Shown in pieces: positions 48,301-61,481 of a stretch of DNA of 64,000 nucleotides. Origin of the DNA: Lytechinus variegatus (lineage: Eukaryota > Echinodermata > Echinoidea > Temnopleuroida > Toxopneustidae); assembly GCF_018143015.1 (NCBI RefSeq), contig NC_054748.1, forward strand, positions 18,376,225 to 18,440,224, written 5' to 3'. The notes under the pieces were generated by a model. The model was not told where the DNA came from, did no database searches, and was given only the letters and a program-made list of their open reading frames with translations. The position numbers were made by a program, and so were the translations under genes. Numbering within the stretch: position 1 is the first letter of the stretch; each line of letters opens with the position of its first letter.

Positions 48301-49580
48301 GAACATATCAAACTTCGCCTATTTGCACAAAACATTTATGTACATGCATGTCCTAATAAGTATGCAAATGAGAGGTGATGACGTCGCTATTTCTTTTATA
48401 CTTCAAGTGACTTCATCATAATTCTGAAAACTAGGATTTTACATTTTGAGGAATGAAACTACAGTTTGTTCTTTTTAGGATAAAGTGATATATTTCATTT
48501 AATCAAATATGGAATAAACGAGTGTTCAACATAATCTATTCCATTTTATGACATGATGAGCATATTCTTTATTTTTGCAAAGAAGTGAATCTTCTAAATG
48601 TCATAAATTTCTGATTTTACATCTGGTTTTGATAAAGATTTCCAATGTTTCGCTTGTTTGATTTTTTCTCTATTTTTTTTCAAATTTAACTTTTTGTTTG
48701 GGTTGACTTGACCTTTGACATGGTTACTATTGGGCCCATTGCAGAAAGGATTGCATTTGAATTCAACTTATCACTTGCAAGTCCAGAATGTACTCTTCTG
48801 ATCGGATGGAATCAAGTTGTAATAGACCAGTTCGGTATTACCTCTCAGCAATTTTGGTCAAATGGCCTTTAATTTTCATATTAGGATAGGCAGATTTCAA
48901 AGCAAGATATTATGCAAGTTTGCCTTACATAGCAGGATGCAGAAATTGTTTAGACCAGATGACTAGAATTCACACCAATGAACATTCTATGAAAGTATAT
49001 AACAAGTTGCTATAACAAAGTACTTTGCTAACTTTGAAATACCAGTCGCTAGTGGACACATTGTTTTTTAATCTAATATATGACTAATCAAGACATCAAA
49101 GTTGATGCTTATCTCATTAGATTTTAAACCACAATGTCACTTTTATTACGAATGACCTTTTGATCATGTGCAGGATGGGACTCTGAACTGGCTTATTGAT
49201 TTGGGGAGTTGCGATTGAGTGCAATTGTGTCTGCAACTGGAAATTCCAAGTTTATTTACATGTAGTTCTTTGGTGCTTTAATGTTTTTTGGTTATGACCT
49301 TTGACCTGGTTATCAGGGCCTGTTGCACAAATTGTTGCAATTGAACTCAACAAAGTAAAATAAAGCACAATTCAATAGTACATGCATTTGACTGGTTGAA
49401 AACCAATTGGCATTTTCTTTTGCATTCAATTGCAATGCTTTCTGCCAAATGCCCCCATGAAATAGTCTGTCAATACTTTAACAGACACTGTTATAAGCTA
49501 CCGAAATCCTTGCATCTGATTGGCTGAAAGCAGATGGTTGGTGAAAATCACTAAGACTCTTCTCTCCAAGTATACACTCT

Positions 49581-49916
49581 GGCCCGTATTCTGAAGTCAG
49601 GTTTAACTTAGACCATGGTCTAACTCTCTGCTATAATTATGGGAAGCCATAAGTGTCAACATATCAATAAAATTATAGGGGTAATTACAAAGCCGAGACC
49701 ACTCCTTTTTTATTTTCACTCTGCTCTTTCCTGGTTCTTTGATTGTGAAGACAATTATCTATGCATAATTATTGGACAATTGAGAATGATTTGAGAGCCA
49801 AATGAGTTGAAATATCATATCTCTACTGTTAGTGTTTATGTCACAACTGGCTTTCCATACTTACACCACAACTTTAAACCCCAGTTTAAATTAAACCCAA
49901 CTTCAGAATATGGGCC
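49581..49916. mobile_element. MITE, GTATTCTGAAGTC family, copy 2
   Basis: Ends GGCCCGTATTCTGAAGTC and ACTTCAGAATATGGGCC, with TCT on both sides as a possible 3-bp target duplication. The interior matches copy 1. Confidence 0.85.
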
Positions 49917-49919
49917 TCT

Positions 49920-52130
49920 GGCTCAGAAACAAATGGTCAAATAACACAAGTCCATTACAACATATCTTATGAAATGATTCACTTCAAACACGATTAGTTT
50001 ATTCTCGATATTTATGTTACATGCTTGAGTTGATATTAGCACAGAGATTATAGCAAAGTAACTCCCTAATCAAATATCAGTATACTCCCCCCCCCCATTC
50101 CTTCCCCTTCTACATGTATGTCCAATAATGTATAGCACCCGTAAAATTGAACATCACTAAAATAATGGATAAGATTAATGAAGTTCGTCTTCATTCTTTA
50201 AAATAATTTAAGAAAAATAAAAATCTTTCGTTCAATCCCATGTATGAAAGTATATGCATAAATTAATACATAGTTCATTTTTTTCAGCATGGACCTCTCT
50301 AATAATTTCTAGTGGTAAGCATACCAGTACATATGAATAGAGTATTTTTTTATGGTTCTCTTACTTCTCACAACAGGAAAGAATGCTGTCCCCTATACAT
50401 TTATTAGTAAAAAAACAGTAACCTACATGCAGTAAACTCTACATCATAATATCAATTACATGATTTTCTACATGATTAGCTCACACGTCATAAATCACCA
50501 ATATTTTAACAAAATAAAAACACAATTACACCATCTTGCATATTGTAATATGATAACATTGACAAGTCAACAATAAGATAGAAATGAAATATTTTGTTTG
50601 TGACGGAGACAATTTCCAGACCTGAAATTATATTTCCTGTTGACTCTTTCCCTTCATTGAACATATCACAAAAGAAAATTGAACTATATGTCATTTATAG
50701 TAACTTTAACATGTGAAACAGCACCTAAAATCAATTTTATGATATATGGTTTGAGATTGCTGTTAGACTACCAATTTTACAGGGCCCTTTTATGTAAAGA
50801 AATATGATTGATATTTACAATCAATCTTAATACATGATTTTCCATTATACAATCGATCATACGATTGATCTTATCTTTCGCATCACAAGGCCTTGGTCTG
50901 AAAATGGTTCCAATAGCGGTGCCTATGTACAAAAAAATATGAAGAATATTTTGGCAAGTTTTTTGCATAGAAATGTTTTATGTCCAATCAAAAATAAAAA
51001 CAAAAAGCTGTCATTTACATAATTTCTTCATATATTTTTCCTTTTGCCCGCATGGACTGGCGAGCAACTGATATTTTCTTGCTTTTTAGGTGATCAGGCC
51101 AGATTCATATTGTTTGGAATTTGCTGGGGCAGTTACACAAAAGACAAAAAAATAAAAATGTTGGACGGACATATTCTTGTCAAGTACTTGTAAATTAAAT
51201 TCTATTAACATATCTCAGAAAAGAGGAACGGCAGTGCTAATCTTCAGGGGTAACATGAGAATGAAATTGTGAACAAAGTTAGTAAGATAAATTTTAAAAA
51301 CAAATACATTTTTCTAAGCACAATGAGTAAGTTTCAATGCAAACTATATAGGATTCATTCCTGATTGTCAAATGCTCTAGTTCACTTATGTCGTCCAAAA
51401 GAGAGAGAAAAAATGCATCATGAAAAACAAAAGTTCCATAAATAAATCTAAATACATCAAAATAACAAAACACAGTTTCATGAAAGAGTGCAAAATAAAC
51501 ATGTATATTAAGAAAATGTGATAACAAAAGGAACATAAAATATAAGTCTCAGTTTGTACAGAGAGCAAACAAATATGCACACGGGTAATTTGCATCAACA
51601 GTTACAAAAAAATAAAACAAATCATGCAAGCTCATGATCATAAAAGATAAAAATAAATAGGTTACCAAAAAATGTGTTTTGAATCTTTGTAATACATGAC
51701 GCAGTGATGGCGATTTCTGGCGATCAAAAATGAGTAGAGATCTATGTAATTTCTAAATGATCACAATCATCATAAGACTTGAGTTTTCTATTGCTATGGG
51801 AATTAAAATGTAAAATAGTATTTACTCAGGTTGATCACAAAGATGTGCAAGATGCTACCTGTCAATTTTTTTCTGAAAAATGGCAACAATCTACACCTCT
51901 ATTACTAATCATCACAAGCACAAATCTGATAAATTTTGACACGAAATTTACATTTCTGTAATTAGTATTTCCTAAAAAATACAAATCTGTATTATCTACA
52001 TGATTATCTATTAACTACTTGAAAGATTCCAGAGATAACTTCTCTTCCTAATTTGTCATCAAGTTTTTTCAAGGCAAAAGGGATATTGAACTCTTGTGCA
52101 GCTTCCTACCAAGATATATCTTACAATAAC
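49920..52130. other. Gene-free AT-rich stretch
   Basis: No exon or RNA gene seen. A partial inverted repeat around AATCGATCATACGATTGATC lies at 50790-50875. A C-run is at about 50088. Confidence 0.45.
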
Positions 52131-52133
52131 CAT

Positions 52134-52852
52134 AAAAAGACTGGGGGGGGGCTGATTCAGCCCCCCCCCTCGACATTTTTCGCGATAAATCTGCTGCGCA
52201 AAATTTTTTGACCGTGTCGCTCACTGACTTTTTACTTTCAAGTTTTGCGCAACTTTTGAGACCAAAATTGTGACCCCCGGGTATGCGGTTCCGAAATAAC
52301 GCAACATTTCGTAAGTGCATGCAGACCCAAAATTACTCAAAAACGTGAATTTGTGTACAAATCCAATGCAAATAGTGTTCTTAGCCAAAATTCATAAATG
52401 TATCATTATTTTTCCTTTTACTGCGCAAAATCAATTAATTTTATCTTGTTTATGGTCAAAATAAAGTCCCCGACAATTTCCATTGAAAAAACAATAAAAA
52501 ACAAAAAGTCAAAAAACAAAGAAATACATAAGAAATTTAGAAAACAATAGAATACATAAGAAAATAAATTTGATTTTGAAATTTTTTAAATATCAATTTG
52601 ATCAGATGCCTATCTAGAGTATGTGACACAAAAATTAGCATTTCAGGGGCATTATTTTATTAATTAGAGCAAACTTATGATTTTATGCATAAATTAGCAT
52701 AATTAATGAGACATGAGATTTTTTGCCAAATTTGATGTTATAGTTTTGTAGATAATGCCATGGGTAACACATGTGCCAATTTTCGTCGCGATCGCGCGAT
52801 CAACAGCCGAGATCATAAGGGGGGGCTGAATCAGCCCCCCCCCCAGTCTTTT
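52134..52852. mobile_element. MITE with G-run arms and palindromic ends
   Basis: Left end AAAAGACTGGGGGGGG then GGCTGATTCAGCC and a C-run; right end G-run, GGCTGAATCAGCC, C-run and CAGTCTTTT. Each end is itself a G/C-run hairpin, and the two ends are also inverted copies of each other. No protein. Confidence 0.82.
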
Positions 52853-52885
52853 CAGGCGTCGAAATAGCCCAGTCTATTTAGGGTC

Positions 52886-53459
52886 GAAGGAGAATGAAAC
52901 GTTTGGAACAAGATAGCTTGTGTGAAAACAGAAAAATCAAAGAAACAGATCAACGAAAGTTGAGAAAAAATAATGAGAAAGTATATTGCGATCACTAATG
53001 CTATGGAGATCCTGAAATTGGCAATGCGACGAAGATGTGTGATGTCACTTGTGAACAACTCTCCCCATTACTTTAGTATATATTTCACTTAAACTGCCTC
53101 TTTTTTCACATCTATCAGTAGATCATATATTCTTTCTATAGGAGGGCATGTAATACAGATATTTAAAGAATACATCATGGATAAAGGGTTTGTAACTTTG
53201 TAATGATAAGAAAAAGCAAAAATAGACATTTTGAGGGTATTTTATAGTCCACCAAAGGGAAAGTTGTTCACATGTGACATCACACATCCTTGTCGCATTG
53301 CCAATGGGAGGATCTCCATAGCATTAGTGATTGCAATATTCAAATGCTCATAACTTTCTCATTATTTGTCAGATTTTTCTCAAACTTTCTTTGTTCTTAT
53401 TCTTTGATTTTCTGATTCGGCACAAGCCTACTTGTTTCAAGGCTTACATTCCCCTTTAA
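52886..53459. mobile_element. MITE, GGAGAATGAAAC family, copy 1
   Basis: Left arm GGAGAATGAAACGTTTGGAA and right arm ending TTACATTCCCCTTTAA. Inner arms include ATTGCGATCACTAATGCTAT and its complement. Matches 55997-56584 throughout. Starts within 40 bp of the G-run element. Confidence 0.82.
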
Positions 53460-54170
53460 CCAACAAAGCAAATCAAATACAATTGCAGCTAACACATCCT
53501 TATCACCAATTCAATGAAGACAGCCAAATTTGACAACCTTCAAATCTTACCTTCTTGGGAAACACCTCGATCCACTTCATTTTTGTTTAATCCAGAGACA
53601 TTGATTATTGTGAATGTTTAATCATAAGAATAAACCTTATAATTGATAACTAAGCCTTAGTTATGTTACAGAGACCTTGTAGTGTCATTCTGTGATTTTT
53701 CATATTTGCTGCATTTAAGTAGAACTAATTGAAAACACACATTTTTTTGAAGTAGAATGGATGAATGCTCTAAATCAGATGGTGCACAAGTCTGTATATC
53801 TCCAACCTGAAAATGTGAAAACTGAGCATATTCTACTTGCTTCCTTATGTCTGCAACATGTGGATTATTACAGCAACTTGCAATGCATTCCATGGCTGTC
53901 ACAAAAAGGGCATAATTCCATAATATGAAGAGATGTGCATCCATACAGAAGTTTTCTCCAAGCAATCATTTAAAGGGCATAACTTTCAAATGTCACTTGC
54001 TACCTTTCACCAATAACCAACCATAGCACTGTAGTCATCTCTATTCACTTTGATATTTCTGGCAGAAGGGCATACATGTACATTTTGAGGAGTTAATACC
54101 TCTGGTTTCTTTCATTGTTTTCTTTGACATGCATAGACTAGTCTTGGAGGAAGGCAAGATGGAGCAAAAA

Positions 54171-57100
54171 TTAAAACTCGTCATGTCTGGTCAGAGCTTC
54201 GCCGAAGTCTGTTGCCTGGCTTCCCACGAAGAGGTCATATTTATCAAGGATTTCAGCTTTTGTCAGCCTCTTGTCCTAAATATAATGGAGAAAAGAAATA
54301 TTTGAAGGATTTGTTTAATTTCATAAATACAATATTTTGTTTCTCATGCAGCTCTTGCTGTAATCATAGTTTGTAAACCTTTAGGTCACACACAAAAGCA
54401 CCTGAATTTCTTTAAGCTAAGTGGTTGCTTAATACTGATGCCTATAAGCGTCCCAAGGTATGCTCAATTTAACATTGAAAGCTATGGAGTGAAAACAATC
54501 ACCTCTTTGTCTCATTGATGTGCAAGTAATGATGATTATGCAATACAATGTCAGGTCTTTTTTAAGCAATAATAATACTCTGTCCTACATGTGCTTCTCT
54601 GAGTTGTTTAGCGATCAAGTGTGATAGTTTTTGTTTTTGCCAATTTCATGATTTCAGTCGTACAGCAGGCCCAGATCTAGATCTCTCTCCCTCTATCTAT
54701 ATATATATATAAACATGTATACAGTATATAAGCCATCAAATATCTATTTTGCTGAGGAGGACACAAAAATGCATGGACCCAGATGACCATTCTGAGGTGC
54801 TTAAAGGGATGGTCTGGGCTAAAAATATTAATATCTAAATAAATAGAGTAAAATTCACAGAGCAAAATTCTGAAAATTTCATCAAAATCGGATAACAGAT
54901 AACAAAGTTATTGAATTTTAAAGTTTATAAATATTTTGTGAAAATAGTTATGCACATCGTCATGGATATTCATTAGGTGGGCTGATGATGTCACATCCCC
55001 ACTTTTCTTTTTCTTACGTTATTACATGAAATCATTGTTTCGATTTTTTTATACATGTGTAAATGATGTGTCTCCATTATGATGAAATAAGTTGCGGCAA
55101 TAAATAACTAATGCACTTAATCAGTTGTCAATCCAATTGTTTTAGTTCTTGGTAGAAAATTTTTGAATAAACCTAATTTCATATAATAAAGTGCAAAAGA
55201 ACAAGTGTGAGTATGACATCATCAGCCCACCTTACGAATATTCATGAATACATGCCTCAAACTCTTTAACCGGAATAATGCAAATCCTTGAAATACAATA
55301 ACTTTGTGATTTGTTATCCGATTTTGATCTAATTTTCAACATTTTTCTTTGTGAATTATTTTCTATTTATTGGGATAAATATCTCCAGCCTGGACCAAGA
55401 GGTGGAGTCAAAATTCTTTTGACTCCACCTCTTCTTGCTAGACGGTGGATAGCAGGCTTCGTGATACCTTGGACCATCCCTATAATTACTGTTTTAGTGG
55501 CCCAAACATGGAGTAGTGTGTGAGTGCAGTGCTTTGTAACCGAAAGGAAAAGGCGCTATATCAAATGACCTTTAGATTGTATTATACCAACATTTAGCAT
55601 CAAATGGTTTTAAAGACTTTCTCATGAAATCAGTGTTTACAACATTCATTCCTCTTGAAATAACTTACGTGATCAGCATCTGATTCCATTACTAAATGTT
55701 GAGCTTCGGCTTGGGCGTGGTCATAGTCTTGCGGGAGGATCCACTGACCTATCTCTTCTTTGTCCATCTTATGATCGCCATCTTTGTCGCGGAAAGCAAA
55801 GAACTGCTCACGCTCAGTCTGCACCCAATCAGGCTCTGCACCGCCCTTCTCGCGCTCACTCTTGGGCCACATGTCACCTGTCAAGATGAAATGATTAATA
55901 AACGTGTGACATTTCTTTATGTTTAAAGGCAAATAGGTTCATTGATTTGACTTATAAAAATCTGAGCAGCAAGTCCAACTCATAATCTGTTTGAATTTAA
56001 AGGAGAATGAAACCACTGGAACAAGATTGCTTGTGTGAAAACAGAAAAATCAAAGAAACAGATCAACAAAAGTTTGAGAATAATCGGACAAATAATGAGA
56101 AAGTTATGAGCATTTGAATATTGCGATCACTAATGCTATGGAGATAGCAAATTGGCAATGCGACAAAGATGTGTGATGTCACTTGAACAACTCTCCCCAT
56201 TACTTTAGTATATATTTCACTTGAATTGCCTCTTTTATCACATCTATCCATAGATCATGTGTTCTTTCTACATGAGGGCATGTAATACATATTTTTAAGA
56301 ATACATCTTGGATAAAGAGTTTGTATCATCATAAGAAAAAGTAAGAGACATTTTGAGGGTATTTTATAGTCCATCAAAGGGAAAGTTGTTCATCAGTGAC
56401 ATCACACATCCTTGTCGCATTGCCAATGGGAGGATCTCCATAGCATTAGTGATTGCAATATTCAAATGCTCATAACTTTCTCATTATTTGTCCGATTTTT
56501 CTCAAACTTTCTTTATTCTTATTCTTTGATTTTTTCTGTTTCTACACAAGCCTCTTCGTTCCAAAGGTTTCATTCCCCTTTAAAAATTATAACTATGCCT
56601 AACTTTAAGTTAAATGTGCAATGCATAATTTCCCCCTCCATTTGCAAAACATTACATTCCATCAACAATATTGTTAACCATGATGAAACAAATCACAACA
56701 TAAGCATTTATAGGATTATAAAACCAAATTTTGCAGGGAAATCAATAGGTAAATAAAGTTTAAACTCATGGTAAGAATAGATTTCATGTGATGCCGAGGA
56801 ACTGAACAAATAGGCCTTTATAGAATTGAAGGGGATGTTAACCCTGAAGAAAAGTTTGTTGCAAAAATAGCAGAAAAAAAAATAATTAAAAATATTGGTG
56901 AACGTTTGAGGAAAATCCATTTAAGATCAAAGAAAGTTGTAAGAATTTTAATTTTTGGATTTGTGACATCATAAACAAGCAGTTGCCCCATATGTTATGT
57001 AATATAAAATACATATTTTTTAATGGTTCGTGATGATTTAGTTTAGTTTACTTTTTAGTAACGGGTTTGAAATGATCTGTTTATTGATATATTGAAGGTA

Positions 57101-60100
57101 CTGTAAAAAATAATTTAAATTTTCTGAGAAAATTACATTTCACTGATTTTTTATTACCATACGATATGTAGGAATGCTGCTCGCATATGTCACAAATTAA
57201 ATAATTTAAATTATAATAACTTTTTTTATTCTTTAATGGATTTTTCTCAAACCATGGACAATATTTTTAATTTTTTCTGCTACATTTAACAATAAACTTT
57301 CTATCAGGGTAAACTTCCCCAATTAATCATTCTTAGGTGATTAAAGTGAACAGTGCACATCAATCTTACCAATGTATTCATCAATGTCAACAAAACCATC
57401 TCCATTCTGATCAATATCCTCCATGGTTTCCTCGACGACGATTTCCCTCATGTGAGCCTTCTCCTCGGGATGTAGAAATCCGACAAACTCTTCGTAGGTC
57501 AGGTCACCGTCACCGTCAATATCAGCGACCTTCCATCTCTTCTTGTCACGTCGGATCATAGTGCTGAAGTCCATGTGTTCATTCTCTTGCATTCTTGAAA
57601 GCTCTTCCTCTGTATGGCCAAAGAATACAAGATTATCAATGAATAGTTTTCTAAGCTCAGAATCAATCTACTGTAGCTCCTCCAATTGGTAACAATAACA
57701 AATTTTCAATTAATTTCATAAATTATTTAAAGTAATGATTAAAGCAAGATTATAAAAGTTATGAAGTTACAAAATATATAAGTTTCCGATTTGAATTTTC
57801 AAACAGAAATTACAGAAGATCAAAAAAATACTTAAGCTCTTGAAATTGGCAAGTTGTAGATTTCATACCCTTAAAAGATAATATAGATTTAATTTACAAC
57901 ACAAGTCAAAATGAATGATAAAAGTGATTTTGTAGCAAAAGGGTGATTATATTGTTTTTATTTAGAGTATTTAATGATTAGCTCTCTCTAAATGATAAAA
58001 AACAGAAGTCAACTAAAATAAACAATCTTGTTTTGTCCAATAAGGGCATAGAGTATTTGATCTTGGAGTCCGTCAGAATATTCACTGTGAAGAAAAGGGT
58101 TTAGAGAAATAATATTTTCATCGAATAACGCAAAAATCCATTATTTCTTCCTTCCATCTATCTTTCCATCCATCCATCTATCCACCATTGTTCATCTTTC
58201 CATCCATCCAAATCATCCATAGACCCACCCATCATTTCATCCATCCAGTCATCCTTTCATTTATCTATCCATCCATCCATCATTAAATTCATCCACCCAT
58301 CCTTACATTCATCCACCCATCCATCCATCTATCTATCCATCCATCCATCCATCCACCCATCCATCCATCCTTCCACCCATCCATTCATTCACCCATCCAT
58401 CCATCCACCCATCCATTCATTCACCCATCTATCTACCCATCCATCCATCCACCCATTCATCCACCCATCCATCTATCTATCCATTCACTCATCTATCTAT
58501 CTATCTATCAATCCATCCAAACAAATGTTTCTTCAGACTTTCCTCTATCAATCTTTCAATTAATTTATCTATCCATCCATGAAACTCTAACCTAATTGTT
58601 GTTCATCTGCTCCATAAGTCCCTCGCATGAATTCATTCCACTCCACCTTTTTGTCCTTATTTGAGTCGACAGAAACCCAGCGCTCTGTAACATCCCTGTC
58701 GATGGCTTGCCTCTGCAAATTGGACACATTTTCCATAACTAGTCTTGTTCAAAGACCACTTGATTTAAGTAATGACAAAATGCAACCATTATTAATATGT
58801 CTTTTGTGCATTCATGAATTTTGAGACAGAATTGTCATTAACATGAAAATAATTGTTTGAAGAATCCACAAAAAAATTGAATGTTTATTTTGGGGTACCA
58901 GTATGCAACAGAAGAATTCTACGAGTAATTTGTTGTCAACGTAAAGAAAAATATTCGGTCTGGAATTTCCAATTCCATTCAAATCACAGCAGTTGCACAA
59001 GAGAATATCAAAACGGTTGCATTTCAACATTTAAGTATCACAGAAATCAGAAATTTCCCATGATAACTTCTTCAGTCCCGCGCCTAGTATTAGATGTTAG
59101 TAACAAACACCAAGCAAAGTGAATGTTAGTGTTAAAAAGAGCTATTTGTGGTGTGTGTCTCACCAGATAAACTGCTGTATGTGGTCTGATTATATTCTTG
59201 CCATGTTATTTTGGGATCTCCATCTACATTGTGACCCTTCCATTGTCTGTCTACGTCCTCGTAAATATATCGGCTCTGTTTGCAAACAAAAAAGAAAGGG
59301 ACAAAACAAATGGAGTAAGTAATGTTTTTATTGATGTCCAAGGACCAAAAGAGAGCCAAAAATCAAAGTCTAATTGATCCTGGTCATTTTATTCCTACCA
59401 GAATATTTTTTTTTAATTTCAAACATAATTTTCTTCTCAAGCAAATATTGAAATTCTATTAACAAAGCCTCTTCAAAACAGTGCATAAGCCTGATTTTTT
59501 TATTTTTCATTTCCCAAATTTCTTTTCCAGAAAAAAAAAAAAATCATTGGGCACTGTTTTAAATTTCTATGATTTAGAAGATTTAAATTGGCATTGTATT
59601 CTGTTGACTGAAGTATAATTGTCTATAGATAACTTTTTAGAGGGAAAACATCCATAATACAGATTTATCTAACATATTGACAGAACTTTACCATCATGTA
59701 TGAAAGAGTATTCAAATCAATAACGATGAATCTAAACAAATTATTCTTCCATTTTTGTTTTTTTAATATTGATAAATGGCAAGAAAATACAGAACAGACA
59801 CTTTACAAATGGCTTGATTGAGTTGTTAGTAAAACCATGCAGAAATATTCACAAACATGTAGGCTACTTTGTAATAAATTGAAGCAAAGAAAATATCAAG
59901 CTGAAGAAACCATCTTGTAATCTTTAAAGGCTTTCAAATAATTAAATAGAATGAGGGTTGATTACTATTATGGGATTTTTTCTTGCTTAAATTTGAATTA
60001 TCTTCAAATTGACAATTTGATTTGCTTGATAGTGTCAAATACTCAGATGCATAGTTTTTTTATATCATGCACTGTTTTCACATGAACCTTGGTTGTTGTG

Positions 60101-61327
60101 TTGCTGACTTGCGAATTGTTTTATTATTTCAGTCTGTCAAAGAGGTATTCAATTACTTAGGATGAATTTCAAAAGCCACCTGGTTGCAAGACTAATAACC
60201 TTTATAATCTCATGTTATTACTCCCAGACGAACTTCCTGTGTTGCAGTGCTTTTGTTTTCCTTTTATATTTTCAGCTGACCACATCATTTCCTTTGTTCT
60301 CAACCATCCCAGCTTGCAGGTAATGAATATACATGATTAGCCACATCAACAAAGAGTACATTATATATAATTAAAGTGTTCCTTCTTTAGATAAATCTAC
60401 TATTTAGAACCACGCTGTATGGCAGTAGGCCCAGTATTATACAGGATCTTGCATCCTATAAAGATTATATAATTTTCAGGGAGAGTGGGTTGTTAAAAAG
60501 GGGGGCATTCTTTGAAAGAAAAATTAAGCAGAATAAACAAAATATATTGTAAGTCAAGCAAAACGTTTAAATGCCCTCATGTTATCATGGAAATTACAAA
60601 ATTCATGCAATGTGAACTCATACCTCATGCAAGTTGAATTAAATAGTTTGCATAAAATATGTAGATTATTTTCTTCTATAAGATCATATCTCAAAAATAC
60701 ATACTTTATAATATCCAGTCTATATTATATGTTGCTATATGGAGAAATTCTTGTTATTAAAACTTTATTAAAAGTATCACAAACACCTTATTGTTCATCT
60801 TATAAAGAGTTGCGATTGATCCGATCAATCGCAACTATGGGTGACCAGCAATGTCAACATCTATTATGCGTGTTTGTTCAAAACATTTTCCAGCAAGAAG
60901 CCATGAGGTATATGCTTCTCTTTGTTTTCAAAGGACATTGTGCAAATTTCCTGAAGAAAAAATTGTGACACTGATGGATTTCCATGATTACGATTGATTG
61001 GATCAATCGTAACTCTTTGTAATTTCTCATTGTAAAACAGGGTCACCATCCAATAAAAAAGATTTTAGTACCAGTATTCCATGATACAACTGGTTATCTT
61101 TTATTCATCTCTTAATATTCTTTGTTTTAACACTCTTTTTTATTTGAAATATTTTCCATCTTACTTTGCAATTTTTTATTTAATTTGATACTTTTCATTG
61201 TGTTTTCTATTCATGGCACTATTCATTTGGCAGTATTTTACTTACCTGTTGTAAAACGATCCAATCTTTCAATTCTTCTTCCGTGACAAATCCATCCTTG
61301 TCTGCATCAATCTTCTCAACAATTTTC
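54171..61327 (-). CDS. CALU: Calumenin (CREC family EF-hand protein), 3' part with two alternative EF-hand-2 exons
   Basis: Exons in transcript order: 61327-61246 (EF1), 59275-59164 or 58712-58592 (EF2 alternatives), 57609-57370 (EF3, EF4), 55877-55669 (EF5), 54275-54171 (EF6 and C-terminus). All GT-AG with phases that fit; 248 or 251 aa after the first split codon. Calumenin is a calcium-binding protein of the ER and secretory pathway. The end [18 protein letters not shown] is almost identical to vertebrate calumenin, and HDEF is an ER-retrieval signal. Loops: [48 protein letters not shown] and [12 protein letters not shown] all keep acidic residues at 1, 3 or 5, and 12. The first exon starts inside a codon, so the signal peptide and N-terminus lie further upstream. 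No such exon was found up to 64000, where LINE remains and microsatellites occur. Confidence 0.92.
54804..55491. mobile_element. MITE, GGGATGGTCTGGGC family
   Basis: Left end AGGGATGGTCTGGGCTAAAA with AATTCTGAAAATTTCATCA; right end has matching complements and TTGGACCATCCCT. The middle shows ATTCATTAGGTGGGCTGATG and its inverted partner. It lies in calumenin's last intron and contains the hairpin at 55397-55433. Related fragments are at 33640-33800 and 36000-36110. Confidence 0.78.
55397..55433. repeat. Perfect hairpin, 17-bp arms with 3-base loop
   Basis: AAGAGGTGGAGTCAAAA, loop TTC, then TTTTGACTCCACCTCTT, with no mismatch. It sits near the right end of the surrounding element, between CTGGACC and CTTGGACC. 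Confidence 0.9.
55997..56584. mobile_element. MITE, GGAGAATGAAAC family, copy 2
   Basis: Ends TTAAAGGAGAATGAAACC and GGTTTCATTCCCCTTTAA are inverted, with arms about 200 bp long. It lies in the calumenin intron between the EF3/4 and EF5 exons. TTAA at each edge may be part of the end or the target. Confidence 0.85.
58141..58580. repeat. CATC/CCAT tetranucleotide microsatellite
   Basis: About 440 bp of CATCCATC with CACC and TATC variants. It ends just before the donor of calumenin alternative exon B (58592), on the intron side. Confidence 0.95.
58592..58712 (-). other. Calumenin alternative EF-hand-2 exon B
   Basis: 121 nt, starts phase 0 after TTTGCAG and ends phase 1 before GTTAGA. Encodes [28 protein letters not shown] and [12 protein letters not shown]. 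The loop is [12 protein letters not shown], with Asp at 1 and 5, Asn at 3 and Glu at 12. It aligns to the same region as exon A. Confidence 0.85.
59164..59275 (-). other. Calumenin alternative EF-hand-2 exon A
   Basis: 112 nt, starts phase 0 after GCAAACAG and ends phase 1 before GTGAGA. Encodes [20 protein letters not shown] and [17 protein letters not shown]. This is the closer match to vertebrate calumenin (RWIYEDVERQWKGHD). The loop is [12 protein letters not shown], with Asn at position 1 and Pro at position 6. Confidence 0.88.
60795..61042. mobile_element. MITE, GATTGATCCGATCAATCG family, copy 2
   Basis: Left arm GAGTTGCGATTGATCCGATC, right arm GATTGATTGGATCAATCGTA. The interior (ACCAGCAATGTCAAC, ACACTGATGGATTTCCAT) matches copy 1. 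It lies in the intron between the EF1 exon and exon A. Confidence 0.8.
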
Positions 61328-61481
61328 CTGCAGGAAACAATATTTTGAACATTTATAAATTGCAGAACTTTCAGCTAAATACAAACTGAAGAGTTAAGTT
61401 TGGTAACTGTAAGTTAATTATTCAATCCTTTCAAGAAACTGATAGCAACTTAAAATTAACTAAAATTCAAAAATTCAGAGG

